DNA of 64,000 bases, from assembly GCA_016788565.1 (NCBI GenBank), contig JAEUSP010000069.1:18649-82648 (forward strand), read 5' to 3'. Shown here one piece after another: positions 18,159 to 26,938 of the stretch (its first letter is position 1; every line of letters starts with the position of its first letter). A program made the position numbers and the translations under genes. This stretch comes from Chlorobiota bacterium. GTDB taxonomy: Bacteria; Bacteroidota; Ignavibacteria; OLB7. The notes beneath the pieces are model-generated. The model saw only the letters and a list, made by a program, of their open reading frames with translations, searched no databases and was not told the DNA's origin.

Positions 18159-19105
18159 CGAATTTCAATTAATTCATTTGTGGCAATGGATAGGCGGCGT
18201 GCATCGAACAACGTAGAGGTTACTTCATCGCCATGTTTTTCCAGACGAACAACAAGCCCATCATCAAATCCCTCCTTTGCAACAGCATTTTGAAACCCTT
18301 CAATGCAATCCCAGCTATGGGTAGTGGCAAACACTTGGATATTAAGTTGTTGCGCTATCCTAAAAATTAGTTGCCACATATCTGGCTGGACGCTGTAATG
18401 TATCCCGCTTTCAATTTCATCCACCAACAGGAAACCATTATCGGCATTTGCTAACGCAAGGGCAAACACAAACATTCGCATCATCCCCTCCCCTACGCTG
18501 CGCAGTGGTACAGGGATGTTGGTCCCGTTCATCCGAACAAACGGTACACGCCGACCTGCATAAGTCCCGCCACGTGCTTGGCTGGCAATCATATTTACAT
18601 CAGCAATACTAGGCTCGATAATTCTTAAAGCCTCCAGTAAATAATCTTGGCGTTCGGTTAAGGCGATAGCATCCCAAGCCTGCTCAATTTCGTGAGGTGA
18701 CAGCCCGCCCACAGGAATAATGATGTGGGCGCGGGGCGTACCATTCCGCGCACCTGTGTCAATGCTAAACGTCATGGGGGATTCAACCGAACCAATACTT
18801 ATTTCCAATGGATTGTTGGAAGAAAGCGTAGGCCGATTAAAGAATAGATGCCGTACTGAGTTGTTGTAATCCAATTCTTTTGGATCATAGTGGGCTTGGC
18901 GTTCTTCGTTCCGTTCTCGAAGAATGCCCGACTCAACGTATTTATTCCAATCGCTTGCATACAGCCACAACGCCTCTAACAGCGAAGTCTTACCAACGCT
19001 ATTTTTTCCAACAATTAGGTTAACTCGCTGAAGATTTTCAATCCGGAGATGCTGGAATCCCCGGAAGCCTTTAATCTCTAACGACGGGAGTAATAACTGA
19101 CTCAT
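18155..19105 (-). CDS. AAA/ABC-type ATPase of the OLD/RecF-like class
   Basis: 316 residues. Walker A is GKNSVGKTS (33-41), and the ABC-like signature appears as SVGEGMMRM (203-211). Walker B is FLLVDEIESGIH (225-236), and the switch His is in TTHSWD (His263). The N-terminus (LEIKGFRGFQHLRIENL) is typical of SMC/RecF/OLD ATPases that bind DNA or assemble as scaffolds. It is directly coupled to the TOPRIM gene. That two-gene order resembles PARIS (AriA ATPase, AriB TOPRIM) but both proteins are much shorter. A phage-defence role is inferred from the architecture only. Confidence 0.85.
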   Translation of the reverse strand: MSQLLLPSLEIKGFRGFQHLRIENLQRVNLIVGKNSVGKTSLLEALWLYASDWNKYVESGILRERNEERQAHYDPKELDYNNSVRHLFFNRPTLSSNNPLEISIGSVESPMTFSIDTGARNGTPRAHIIIPVGGLSPHEIEQAWDAIALTERQDYLLEALRIIEPSIADVNMIASQARGGTYAGRRVPFVRMNGTNIPVPLRSVGEGMMRMFVFALALANADNGFLLVDEIESGIHYSVQPDMWQLIFRIAQQLNIQVFATTHSWDCIEGFQNAVAKEGFDDGLVVRLEKHGDEVTSTLFDARRLSIATNELIEIR

Positions 19106-19209
19106 AAGTTGATTCTGTGTTGAGAAGAAGATACAACCAATGCCCCTCAGAATTACCCATCAATCAAAATAGCTTGAACAACAGGTATCAACAACAACCA
19201 CAAACAACC

Positions 19210-19647
19210 CTACAACACCCCAGATAAATGATCCAGCCCCCGTTCCAAGCGGTCGTGAAGGATGCGGGATTTTATGGCGGTTTCTATCAGCCGTGCGCGC
19301 TCGCGGTCGGCGCGGGCAATGGTGAGCGTCCGCTGAACATCGCCGCTTCCTGGGATTTCAGCAAAGGCGGCAAGGGTGCGGGCAGAAAGGATAAACCGTG
19401 CCGGGCGAATCAGCGATTCTTTCAGCTCAACACTGTCCAGCGACTCAATCGGCAACTGAACAACCTGCACCCCGGTGCTGCTTTCTTCCACCCCCCGCGA
19501 ACTCATCACCGAATGATTCTGCCGAAACTCTATCACCACCCCCTCTACTTCCAAGCGTAAAATCCCCTTTACCTGAGTGCTGATGACCTCGTTACCGTTC
19601 ATGGTGTCGAACGCAATCGTGAAGGGAAGAACTGTGAGGTCAATCAT
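19210..19647 (-). CDS. Uncharacterised protein
   Basis: 145 residues, not recognised. The first 80 residues alternate short hydrophobic and polar stretches, suggesting beta-sheet. The rest is charged and probably helical (IARADRERARLIETAIKSR). There is no signal peptide, membrane helix or cysteine pair. Normal GC and codon use suggest a resident gene rather than part of the AT-richer ATPase/TOPRIM pair 105 bp downstream. Confidence 0.6.
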   Translation of the reverse strand: MIDLTVLPFTIAFDTMNGNEVISTQVKGILRLEVEGVVIEFRQNHSVMSSRGVEESSTGVQVVQLPIESLDSVELKESLIRPARFILSARTLAAFAEIPGSGDVQRTLTIARADRERARLIETAIKSRILHDRLERGLDHLSGVL

Positions 19648-19933
19648 GGCTGTTGGTTGTTGCTGTTGGACTGCATCTGGACTGCATCGGCAAACTACGC
19701 TAAAGGGTTTGGAGTGAGCAAGAAGGAGTAACTTTCCTGCATAGGTTGAAAACTGAAGTATCCGATCTCCATCAAGATCACTGTGCCAAGAAGAGGCTCG
19801 GTATTCGCAGAAGAAGACTCATCTGTGACCAAGTTGAAGGTGTAACAGGAAATTGAGAATTACCAAGGGGCCAAGACGAGTAGAGTTTACAATCTACCAT
19901 GCGCTGAGGTGCAATTCCCCCAATTTGCCCATT

Positions 19934-20049
19934 TATACTCGGCGCAAATTGGTTTGCGAAACTCTACTCAGCCAGGTGCGCTATGGATTCCCGCTTTCGC
20001 GGGAATGACAGTGATTGAGTTTTTCGCAAGCCACTCTGTTTGGAGTATA
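19934..20049 (-). mobile_element. 116-bp MITE-like element, copy C (inverted)
   Basis: Same 116-bp length as copies A and B but on the opposite strand. The ends read TATACTCGGCGC and TGTTTGGAGTATA, and the internal GCTTTCGCGGGAATGAC hairpin arm is conserved. It ends 52 bp upstream of the TonB receptor start. The rest of the 19648-20101 gap holds no gene that could be supported. Confidence 0.8.
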
Positions 20050-20101
20050 ACGCGAAGACTTTCTATATTTCTGGAGGAATTCTCACAGTTGCTATCATTC
20101 C

Positions 20102-22432
20102 ATGAAGATTAATCAAAGGCTACGAACAACCTTTTTTCTGGCCGCATTGCTTGCTTATTCCGCTCACGCTCAGGAGCCTACTGGCCAGCCTTTGCAGGAT
20201 CAATCAACGCCATCAACCACACGGGTCAGCATCACTGGACAAGTAGTGACCAGCATCACCCAACAACCGATTTCCGGTGTCACTGTAAAAGTGGTAGGAA
20301 CCACGCGCGGCGCGGTCAGCCGCCCCGATGGAACATTTCAAGTGACCGACATCCCTGCTGGAACCTACCAAATCCGCTTTTCCTCCGTTGGCTACGAACC
20401 TGTTGTAAAAACTGACGTGGTGGTATACAATGTTCGCCCAGCAACACTACTGGTGGAGATGAACGAACGGACAGCACAGGCGGAGGAGATCACCGTCCGT
20501 TCTGAGCTATTCCAACGCCGCAATGACCGAATCACCAGCGTACAGACATTAGGAAACGAGGAAATTCGCCGGGTTCCGGGGGGATTTGAGGATGTTGTTC
20601 GGGCAATCAGCACGCTTCCCGGCGTGGCCCAAGTCTCCAATGGGCGGAATGATCTTCTGGTACGGGGTGGTGCTCCATCGGAAAATCTTTACCTGATTGA
20701 TAACATCGAATCGCCAAACATCAACCACTTCGGCTCACAAGGAGCAGGGGGAGGCCCTCTATCGTTTGTGAATCTTGATTTTGTGCAAAACATCACATTC
20801 TCCACTGGCGGTTTTGGCACAAAGTATGGCGATAAAATTTCCAGCGTACTGGATATTGATCTTCGTGATGGACGCGAGGATCGTACCGGAGGGAAGGCTA
20901 CCATCTCGGCATCGCAGTTTGGGCTAAACCTTGAAGGTCCGGTGGTAGATGGAGGAAGCTACCTATTCTCAGCACGCCGCAGTTACCTTGATTTTATCTT
21001 CAAGGCTGCTGGTTTCTCCTTCGTGCCGGAGTATTGGGATTTTTTCGTAAAGGCGAACTACCGACTTGGGGGGAACGATCAGATCTCGGGCTTGGCAATC
21101 GCTGCTATTGATCGAGTGGTCTTCTTTAACGATGACCAAGATGACCGTTTCGACAACTCACGCATTCTTGACAACAGCCAAGATCAGATTGTAGCAGGTG
21201 TCACTTGGAAGCACTTGTTCAGTAGCGGCTATCTGAACACTACCCTTGGCCGAACCCGTATCAGCTACGCTTTTGCCCAAAGCGATACTCTGCTGCAACC
21301 GATCTTCCGTAATACTTCATTGGAGGACGAACTGAACCTTCGGGTAGATGCTGATTTCTTGATGGAAAACGGAATGGAGTTGGCGGTTGGCGGGCAAGCA
21401 AAAACCATTCAGTTCCAGTCAGAAATTACCCTGAATCAATCGGGGGTTCCAACTCTAGATATTCGCCCAGAAGATCGTTTCTACAAGGGGGGGCTGTATG
21501 CCCAAATTTCGCAGCCGCTGTGGGAAGGGGGGCGGGTAAACGTTGGTGGACGGGTGGATTACTTCAGTGGGATTGATACGAAGGTCTATCCATCGGCGCG
21601 TTTTGCTTTTACGCAGGCGTTAGATGGACAATCGAACATCAACCTGAGCGCAGGGCGGTATTATCAATCGCCATCCTATATCTGGCTGGCAGCCAACAGC
21701 GCAAACCGTTCCCTAAATAGCATCCGCACCGATGTTGGCGTAATTGGGCTTGACCGTACCTTCCGCGAAGACCTGAAGGTAAGCATAGAAAGCTACTACA
21801 AACGGTACAGCAATTATCCAGCAAGCATTGGCCGAACATTTCTTGTGCTGGCAAACACCGGGGCAAATTTTGGCGGGGTTGATGAAGGGTTCGCATCGTT
21901 TGGGCTTGAACCACTTGCCAGCGCAGGAACCGGGCTGGCATACGGAGCGGAGTTATTAATCCAGAAGAAATTATCGGAAGTGAAATGCTATGGGGTGATC
22001 AGCCTTGCATACGGACGCAGTTTTTTTACTGCAATTGATGGCATCAAGCGGCCAAGTAATTTTGACCAGCAAGTGATTTTTAACATCAGTGGCGGCTATC
22101 AGTTTGCAAAAAACTGGGAGTTCGGGTTGAAGTTCCGATTTGCCAGCGGACGACCATTTACCCCAGTAGATTCCACCGGAGACCCCAGTTTCGGCTATCA
22201 AGTGACAAGCCAGTACAATACCCAACGTCTTGATGCTTCGCACGCGCTGGACATCCGCATTGATAAACGGTGGCCATTCGAGAACCTTAATCTTATCACC
22301 TACATTGACGTGCAAAACGTGTATAACCGTCAGAACCCCGCACCCCCACGTTACGATGCCCGGCTACGGGGTCCAGCCGACGACAGCACCATTGGGTTGC
22401 TCCCTTCGATTGGGATAAGTCTAGAGTTCTAA
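20102..22432 (+). CDS. TonB-dependent outer-membrane receptor
   Basis: 776 residues. A signal peptide ends at AHAQ (about residue 24). A carboxypeptidase-regulatory-like beta domain follows at about 45-130 (ITGQVVTSITQQPISGVTVKV). Next are the plug domain (130-270, with VRGGAPSENLYLIDNIESP) and a 22-strand barrel ending in the aromatic IGISLEF. The regulatory domain plus plug layout is typical of Bacteroidetes receptors. The substrate is unknown, as no SusD partner or transporter lies beside it. The gene is somewhat less GC-rich than its neighbours. Confidence 0.92.
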   Translation: MKINQRLRTTFFLAALLAYSAHAQEPTGQPLQDQSTPSTTRVSITGQVVTSITQQPISGVTVKVVGTTRGAVSRPDGTFQVTDIPAGTYQIRFSSVGYEPVVKTDVVVYNVRPATLLVEMNERTAQAEEITVRSELFQRRNDRITSVQTLGNEEIRRVPGGFEDVVRAISTLPGVAQVSNGRNDLLVRGGAPSENLYLIDNIESPNINHFGSQGAGGGPLSFVNLDFVQNITFSTGGFGTKYGDKISSVLDIDLRDGREDRTGGKATISASQFGLNLEGPVVDGGSYLFSARRSYLDFIFKAAGFSFVPEYWDFFVKANYRLGGNDQISGLAIAAIDRVVFFNDDQDDRFDNSRILDNSQDQIVAGVTWKHLFSSGYLNTTLGRTRISYAFAQSDTLLQPIFRNTSLEDELNLRVDADFLMENGMELAVGGQAKTIQFQSEITLNQSGVPTLDIRPEDRFYKGGLYAQISQPLWEGGRVNVGGRVDYFSGIDTKVYPSARFAFTQALDGQSNINLSAGRYYQSPSYIWLAANSANRSLNSIRTDVGVIGLDRTFREDLKVSIESYYKRYSNYPASIGRTFLVLANTGANFGGVDEGFASFGLEPLASAGTGLAYGAELLIQKKLSEVKCYGVISLAYGRSFFTAIDGIKRPSNFDQQVIFNISGGYQFAKNWEFGLKFRFASGRPFTPVDSTGDPSFGYQVTSQYNTQRLDASHALDIRIDKRWPFENLNLITYIDVQNVYNRQNPAPPRYDARLRGPADDSTIGLLPSIGISLEF

Positions 22433-22639
22433 TGCTAACGTTTTTCATTGATACTTCGGAACCAAAAGTTTGCGGGTAGTCAGATTTTTCAACGGATGAT
22501 AGCAGGTGCATCCCTCCTCGTTCTCGAAGAAGGAATCCATACTCGACCTCCATTTCAAGCTCTTCGCCTACTACTACAACCGTACTGCTGTCAGTTAAAG
22601 AATTTCTTTACCCGAAAATCTCCTCACCCCGGTATGTTG

Positions 22640-22714
22640 CTGCCCTGCATGGATTTCCGCCTTCGCGGGAATGACAGTGATTAGGGTTCTCGCAGACCAC
22701 TTTCATTGGAGTAG
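22640..22714 (-). repeat. Decayed fragment of the 116-bp element
   Basis: The stretch from the GGATTTCCGCCTTCGCGGGAAT hairpin to CATTGGAGTA follows the order of the inverted copy C, but the ends are degraded and one terminal repeat is missing. It lies in the 22433-22887 gap, which otherwise contains no gene I can support. Confidence 0.5.
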
Positions 22715-22887
22715 AAATCATCCCTTGACCCGATGACTGCAAAAATCACCCCAGGAACTCACCCCATCGGGTGATGCGGCTCACCCTTGTTGGGGGCTAC
22801 GTTTGTACCTGTCAGCCAAACAGAACAACGCGCTACGCGGCGGCTGGCACGGCAACACAACAAGAACGAGCAACCAACCCGATAACC

Positions 22888-23127
22888 ATGGACAACACAA
22901 CTCACACCGGCAAAAACTACACGATTCGTATTCGCGAAAAACTGGATCGGCGGTGGGAGGAGTGGTTCAATGGAATGTCGCTGGCCACCGATTCGGAAGG
23001 GACTCTGCTGACGGGGATATTGCCAGATCAATCGGCACTGCATGGCATTATTGCAACCATCCACCGTTTGGGCTTGCAGTTGGTTGCCATTGTTCCGCAG
23101 GATGATGCCGATTCGCCACAACAGTAA
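22888..23127 (+). CDS. Small protein of a LuxR-linked family
   Basis: 79 residues from ATG 22888 (MDNTTHTGKNY). The core TIRIREKLDRRWEEWFNGM, the acidic/Gly turn TDSEGTLLTG, and DQSALHGIIATIHRLGL match a small protein family I recall next to MalT-like LuxR regulators in Chloroflexi and other phyla. No function is known. The gene is the first of a plus-strand run ahead of such a regulator, which supports the assignment. An in-frame upstream ATG would give an N-terminus with no family resemblance. Confidence 0.65.
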   Translation: MDNTTHTGKNYTIRIREKLDRRWEEWFNGMSLATDSEGTLLTGILPDQSALHGIIATIHRLGLQLVAIVPQDDADSPQQ

Positions 23128-23169
23128 ACACCACCAACAACTATCATACTTGAAGGAGAACATCCACCG

Positions 23170-23646
23170 ATGAAACGCCACCACACTCTTCTTGCAGCGC
23201 TGATGCTGCTTGTTGCAGCCGCCACACTTACCGGCTGCCTTGATGACGAGAATCCCCACAGCCCCACCGCCACACGGCTGTTGGCCGCCAACATTAACGG
23301 AACCGATTGGAGCGCGACCTCACCATCGGCCACCCGAATTGTTCCGCCAGCGGCCACCACGGTTGTGGGTTCCGGCGCGGATATCCAACTGACGCTGAAT
23401 ATCGCCGCAGCCGCTACCGGCACGTATCAATTAGGGGGAACAACGCACGTGGCACTCTGCAGGTACAACGGCAAGGAGTTCACCACAAACCGGGCTGGCG
23501 CAAGCGGATCCATCACCATTACCGCCTACGACGAAGCCACAAAACTGCTAACCGGAACCTTCACCTTCACGGCCCGCACCGCCGCCGGCGATAGCCTCAC
23601 CGTCAGCAGCGGACGGATTGTGAATGTGAAATGGGCCGAGCAGTAA
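23170..23646 (+). CDS. Putative lipoprotein (DUF6252-like)
   Basis: 158 residues. It begins with a lipoprotein signal (LLVAAATLTGC, lipobox LTGC with Cys at about residue 23). The rest is beta-rich, with the pattern GTFTFTARTAAGDSLTVSSG near the C-terminus that I associate with DUF6252 proteins of Bacteroidetes. It is preceded by a good AGGAG site (GAAGGAGAAC) and lies 42 bp after the small LuxR-linked gene, so the two are probably one transcript. Its job at the cell surface or periplasm is unknown. Confidence 0.75.
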   Translation: MKRHHTLLAALMLLVAAATLTGCLDDENPHSPTATRLLAANINGTDWSATSPSATRIVPPAATTVVGSGADIQLTLNIAAAATGTYQLGGTTHVALCRYNGKEFTTNRAGASGSITITAYDEATKLLTGTFTFTARTAAGDSLTVSSGRIVNVKWAEQ

Positions 23647-24217
23647 CCCAGTATCACCCCGGCAGCACCTCATCACAACAGTAGGCCACACAACGGAAGG
23701 AACGCCCAGCGGCTTGGGAAATCTTGAGAGAGAGAATGAGAGAATGAGAGAGTGATTATCCCAAGCCACATCACCCACCACCACATCACAGCCGCGTGCG
23801 GCGCGCCACCACCCAACCCGCACGCAGCGCACCCCCCCAACCCAATGCGTACACCAAACCGCAGGGGCAACGTAGGCTTATGCAGACCAGCCTGCCTGCC
23901 CCTGCGGGGGCTGAACGACACAACACACAAACGAAGAGAGCCATGCAAAAAGAAACTACAGAAAACCAGCAACCAGCAACAGAGCCTCAGCGGCAATCGG
24001 CCAGCATCCGGCAGACGATAATTGTGATTCAACGGAGGGATAGCACTTGGGGAGCGGCTGAAGTGCGGTAGGGGGGGGGAAACGCGGTAATCAGAACGCC
24101 GACAGTATATTTCGCGGCGGAGAAGCAGGGGGAAGCCCTTGCTCCGCTTTCAACTGCTTCGGCGGCAGATGCGTTGCGCCGTCAGCTTTTCCTCATCCAC
24201 AACTTCGGATTCCTCCC
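23647..24217 (+). other. 571-bp gap with possible 42-codon gene
   Basis: Upstream of the LuxR gene. GGCTTGGGA (23711) and TCCCAAGCC (23759) form a 9-bp stem around a purine-rich GAGAGAATGAGA tract. From ATG 23943 a 42-codon frame (starting MQKETTENQQ) follows a GAAGAGAG site; it could be a small peptide gene but has no recognisable family. No terminator or clear promoter was identified. Confidence 0.3.
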
Positions 24218-26923
24218 TTGCAGTCGCTTCTAAAAACCAAGCTGTTTGTTGTCCGCCCGCAACCACGAATTGTCCGGCGCCAGCAGGCCGGAAGGCGCAT
24301 TGACCAGTTACCCCAGCATCGTCTGACGCTGGTCTCGGCCCCGCCGGGGTTCGGCAAAACCACCTTGCTTGGCGCGTGGATTCAACGCACCAGCTTCCCA
24401 ACCGCATGGGTATCTCTGGATAGTGGCGACAACGATCCACACCGTTTTTTTTCCTACTTGACGGAGGCTCTATCAATGCTGCATCCGCAGGTTGGGGAGG
24501 CTGCACGCCAGGCATTGCAACTAAACCGCACGCCTCAGCCCGAGGCAATCCTCACCTCACTGCTCAACGATATTGCCACCATCACCACCCCCTTCCTGTT
24601 GGCGTTCGATGATTACCACGTGATTGAGCAACCGGCCATCCACGAAGCCTTGCTGTTTCTGCTGGAACACTCCCCTGCGATTCTTCACGTTGCCATCACC
24701 ACACGGGTGGACCCGCCGATACCGCTGGCGCGGTTCAGGGTTCGCGGGCAGTTGTTGGAGATTCGTGCGGCGGACCTTCGATTCAGCACCGATGAAGTTG
24801 GGGAGTTCTTCAATGGGATGATGGAGTTGGGGTTATCGGAAGCGAATCTTGCTCTGCTTCAGCAAAAAACTGAGGGCTGGGCGGCTGGGCTTCACATGGC
24901 CGCGCTTAGCCTGCATGGCCGCCAGGATACCGATCATTTTATTGAGGAGTTCAGCGGGGCCGACCGCTACATCCTGGATTACTTGCTGGAGGAAGTGATA
25001 CGCCAGTTGCCCGATGAAACCCAGCGAATGATTGTGCAGCTTTCCTTGCTGGAACGGTTCTGCGCGCCGCTGTGCGAAGCCGTCACCGGAAGCCAGAACG
25101 GCGTGGAGTTGCTGGAACAGCTTGAGCGCGCAAACCTGTTTCTAATCTCCTTGGATAACCGCCGCCAGTGGTATCGCTACCACCACCTGTTTGCCGACCT
25201 GCTGCAACACCGAATGAGCGGCCAGGCCCAGGAAGTTTCCGGTGTGCACATGCGCGCTGCACACTGGTTTGCCGAGCAAAACCTTCTGCGTGAAGCGGTT
25301 GGCCACGCAGTCAGTAGCGGCGATGACCAGACGGTGGCCAGCATCGCCCAACATTTCTGGACACGGCTCCCCTCCGAAACCACAGGGCTGCTGGAAGAAG
25401 TGCTGCAAGTGATTCCCCCGGCAATCATCCAAACCCGCCCCAAACTGCTGATGCTGCAAGGGTGGGCACATGCGTTTGGATACCAGATTGAAAGCGCGGC
25501 CGAATCCATGAGCCTGCTGACCGCACTGTTGAACGAAACCAGCGAAGCAATAGCCGCCGAAGATCTGCAGGAGCTGCAAGGGCAGATGCACAGCCTGCTG
25601 GCGGTCATCGCGCGCGAGTCGAACAAGGCTGCCGAGACGATTCATCATGCGAAGGAGGCAATCCGCCTGACACCGGAGCGCGCACCGGGGACACCGGGCT
25701 ACATGTGGCTAACAACGCACGGCCTGTTTTATGTGCTGCAAGGGGATGCCCACCATGCCGAAGGGAACGTCCGCCAAGCGATGGAGTGCTTCCAGCGTGG
25801 GGTGGCCTACGCCAACCGAACCAAGGATTATCATGCCATGTACATTGCCCTGTGCGACCGCGCCCGCGAGCAACTTCGGCTGGGGGAGTTGGCCGCAGCA
25901 ATGGCTTCGATTGACGAGGCCGAGCAGACCATCAACATTGTCCCGAAGATGCTTTCGCGGGCAACGCTTCAGTATGATGTCCAGGCAGAAATTTGTTTTG
26001 AACGGGGGGAGTTCCAGCAATCCAAACACGCAACCGAATCGGCACGGGTAATGAACGACAACCGCCGCCCGCTTATCACTATCCAGGGGAACAAGCGGCT
26101 GTTTTACATCAGCGTGATGCAGGGGGATTGGGGGGCTGCCGAGCGGCTGATCGCCGAAAACGAATCCATCACCTTGCCGGCATACTCGGCCCGTTTTGTT
26201 TCCATCATTGAGTTGATGCGGGCCGAGCGCGACCTGCATCGCCAGAACCACGCTGCGGTGCGGGATTGGATTGAGCGGTTTTTTGGTGAGCAAAGCGGTC
26301 AGGTTCCGCAACGCAATTACTTCATGCGTTCGTTGGAGCAACTGTTCCACATCCGCGCCCTGATTGTGCTGGGTGAGCTGGGCAAAGCCGAAGCCTTCAT
26401 CGAGCCATTGCTTGCCGAGTTTGAGGAGCGCGGACTGATCCCCTATGTGCTTCGGTTGTTGGCGATGCGGGCAATACTGCACCAAGCGAACGGCCAGCAA
26501 GAGCGCGCGTTCGACCAGCTTGGCGAAGCATTGCGGCGGGGCGCGGCCGAAGGGTTTATCGCGCCGTTTGCCGAGCTACGCGACCATGTTGGGAAGCTGC
26601 TGACCCAGCATCGGCGCGCACCACGGCGGCGCGACGGTGTGCGGGAATCATACCTGAACGCAGTCTGCACCGCTTGCGGCGTGGATGCCCCAATCGCCGC
26701 CACCCAACAGGAGCGGGGCGATGGTGAGATTATCCCGCTGACAAACCGTGAGTTGGAGATTCTTCAGTTAATGGCGCAAGGATTTTCCAACCGTGAGATT
26801 GGGGAGCGGCTGTATGTTTCGATGAACACCATCAAAACACACATTGCCAACCTGTTGGATAAGCTGGAGGCTGGCAATCGAATCGAGGCAATCACGCGGG
26901 CGCGGCAGGCTGGGGTGCTGTAG
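24218..26923 (+). CDS. MalT-like LuxR family transcriptional activator (STAND ATPase)
   Basis: 901 residues from a TTG start that gives the usual family N-terminus (LLKTKLFVVRPQ). The NTPase domain has Walker A APPGFGKTT (41-49) and Walker B LLAFDDYH. A long helical TPR-like sensor (about 380-780) and a C-terminal LuxR helix-turn-helix (LTNRELEILQLMAQG...NREIGERL...TIKTH) follow. MalT-type proteins oligomerise upon binding ATP and an inducer. The inducer here is unknown. The small genes at 22888-23646 on the same strand are plausible targets. Confidence 0.92.
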   Translation: MQSLLKTKLFVVRPQPRIVRRQQAGRRIDQLPQHRLTLVSAPPGFGKTTLLGAWIQRTSFPTAWVSLDSGDNDPHRFFSYLTEALSMLHPQVGEAARQALQLNRTPQPEAILTSLLNDIATITTPFLLAFDDYHVIEQPAIHEALLFLLEHSPAILHVAITTRVDPPIPLARFRVRGQLLEIRAADLRFSTDEVGEFFNGMMELGLSEANLALLQQKTEGWAAGLHMAALSLHGRQDTDHFIEEFSGADRYILDYLLEEVIRQLPDETQRMIVQLSLLERFCAPLCEAVTGSQNGVELLEQLERANLFLISLDNRRQWYRYHHLFADLLQHRMSGQAQEVSGVHMRAAHWFAEQNLLREAVGHAVSSGDDQTVASIAQHFWTRLPSETTGLLEEVLQVIPPAIIQTRPKLLMLQGWAHAFGYQIESAAESMSLLTALLNETSEAIAAEDLQELQGQMHSLLAVIARESNKAAETIHHAKEAIRLTPERAPGTPGYMWLTTHGLFYVLQGDAHHAEGNVRQAMECFQRGVAYANRTKDYHAMYIALCDRAREQLRLGELAAAMASIDEAEQTINIVPKMLSRATLQYDVQAEICFERGEFQQSKHATESARVMNDNRRPLITIQGNKRLFYISVMQGDWGAAERLIAENESITLPAYSARFVSIIELMRAERDLHRQNHAAVRDWIERFFGEQSGQVPQRNYFMRSLEQLFHIRALIVLGELGKAEAFIEPLLAEFEERGLIPYVLRLLAMRAILHQANGQQERAFDQLGEALRRGAAEGFIAPFAELRDHVGKLLTQHRRAPRRRDGVRESYLNAVCTACGVDAPIAATQQERGDGEIIPLTNRELEILQLMAQGFSNREIGERLYVSMNTIKTHIANLLDKLEAGNRIEAITRARQAGVL

Positions 26924-26938
26924 TGCTGGCACAAAACA

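Noticed and set aside
17535..19105. Naming the ATPase/TOPRIM pair as PARIS
   Set aside because: Gene order and motifs fit, but both proteins are far shorter than AriA and AriB and the TOPRIM protein looks like DUF3226 rather than DUF4435.
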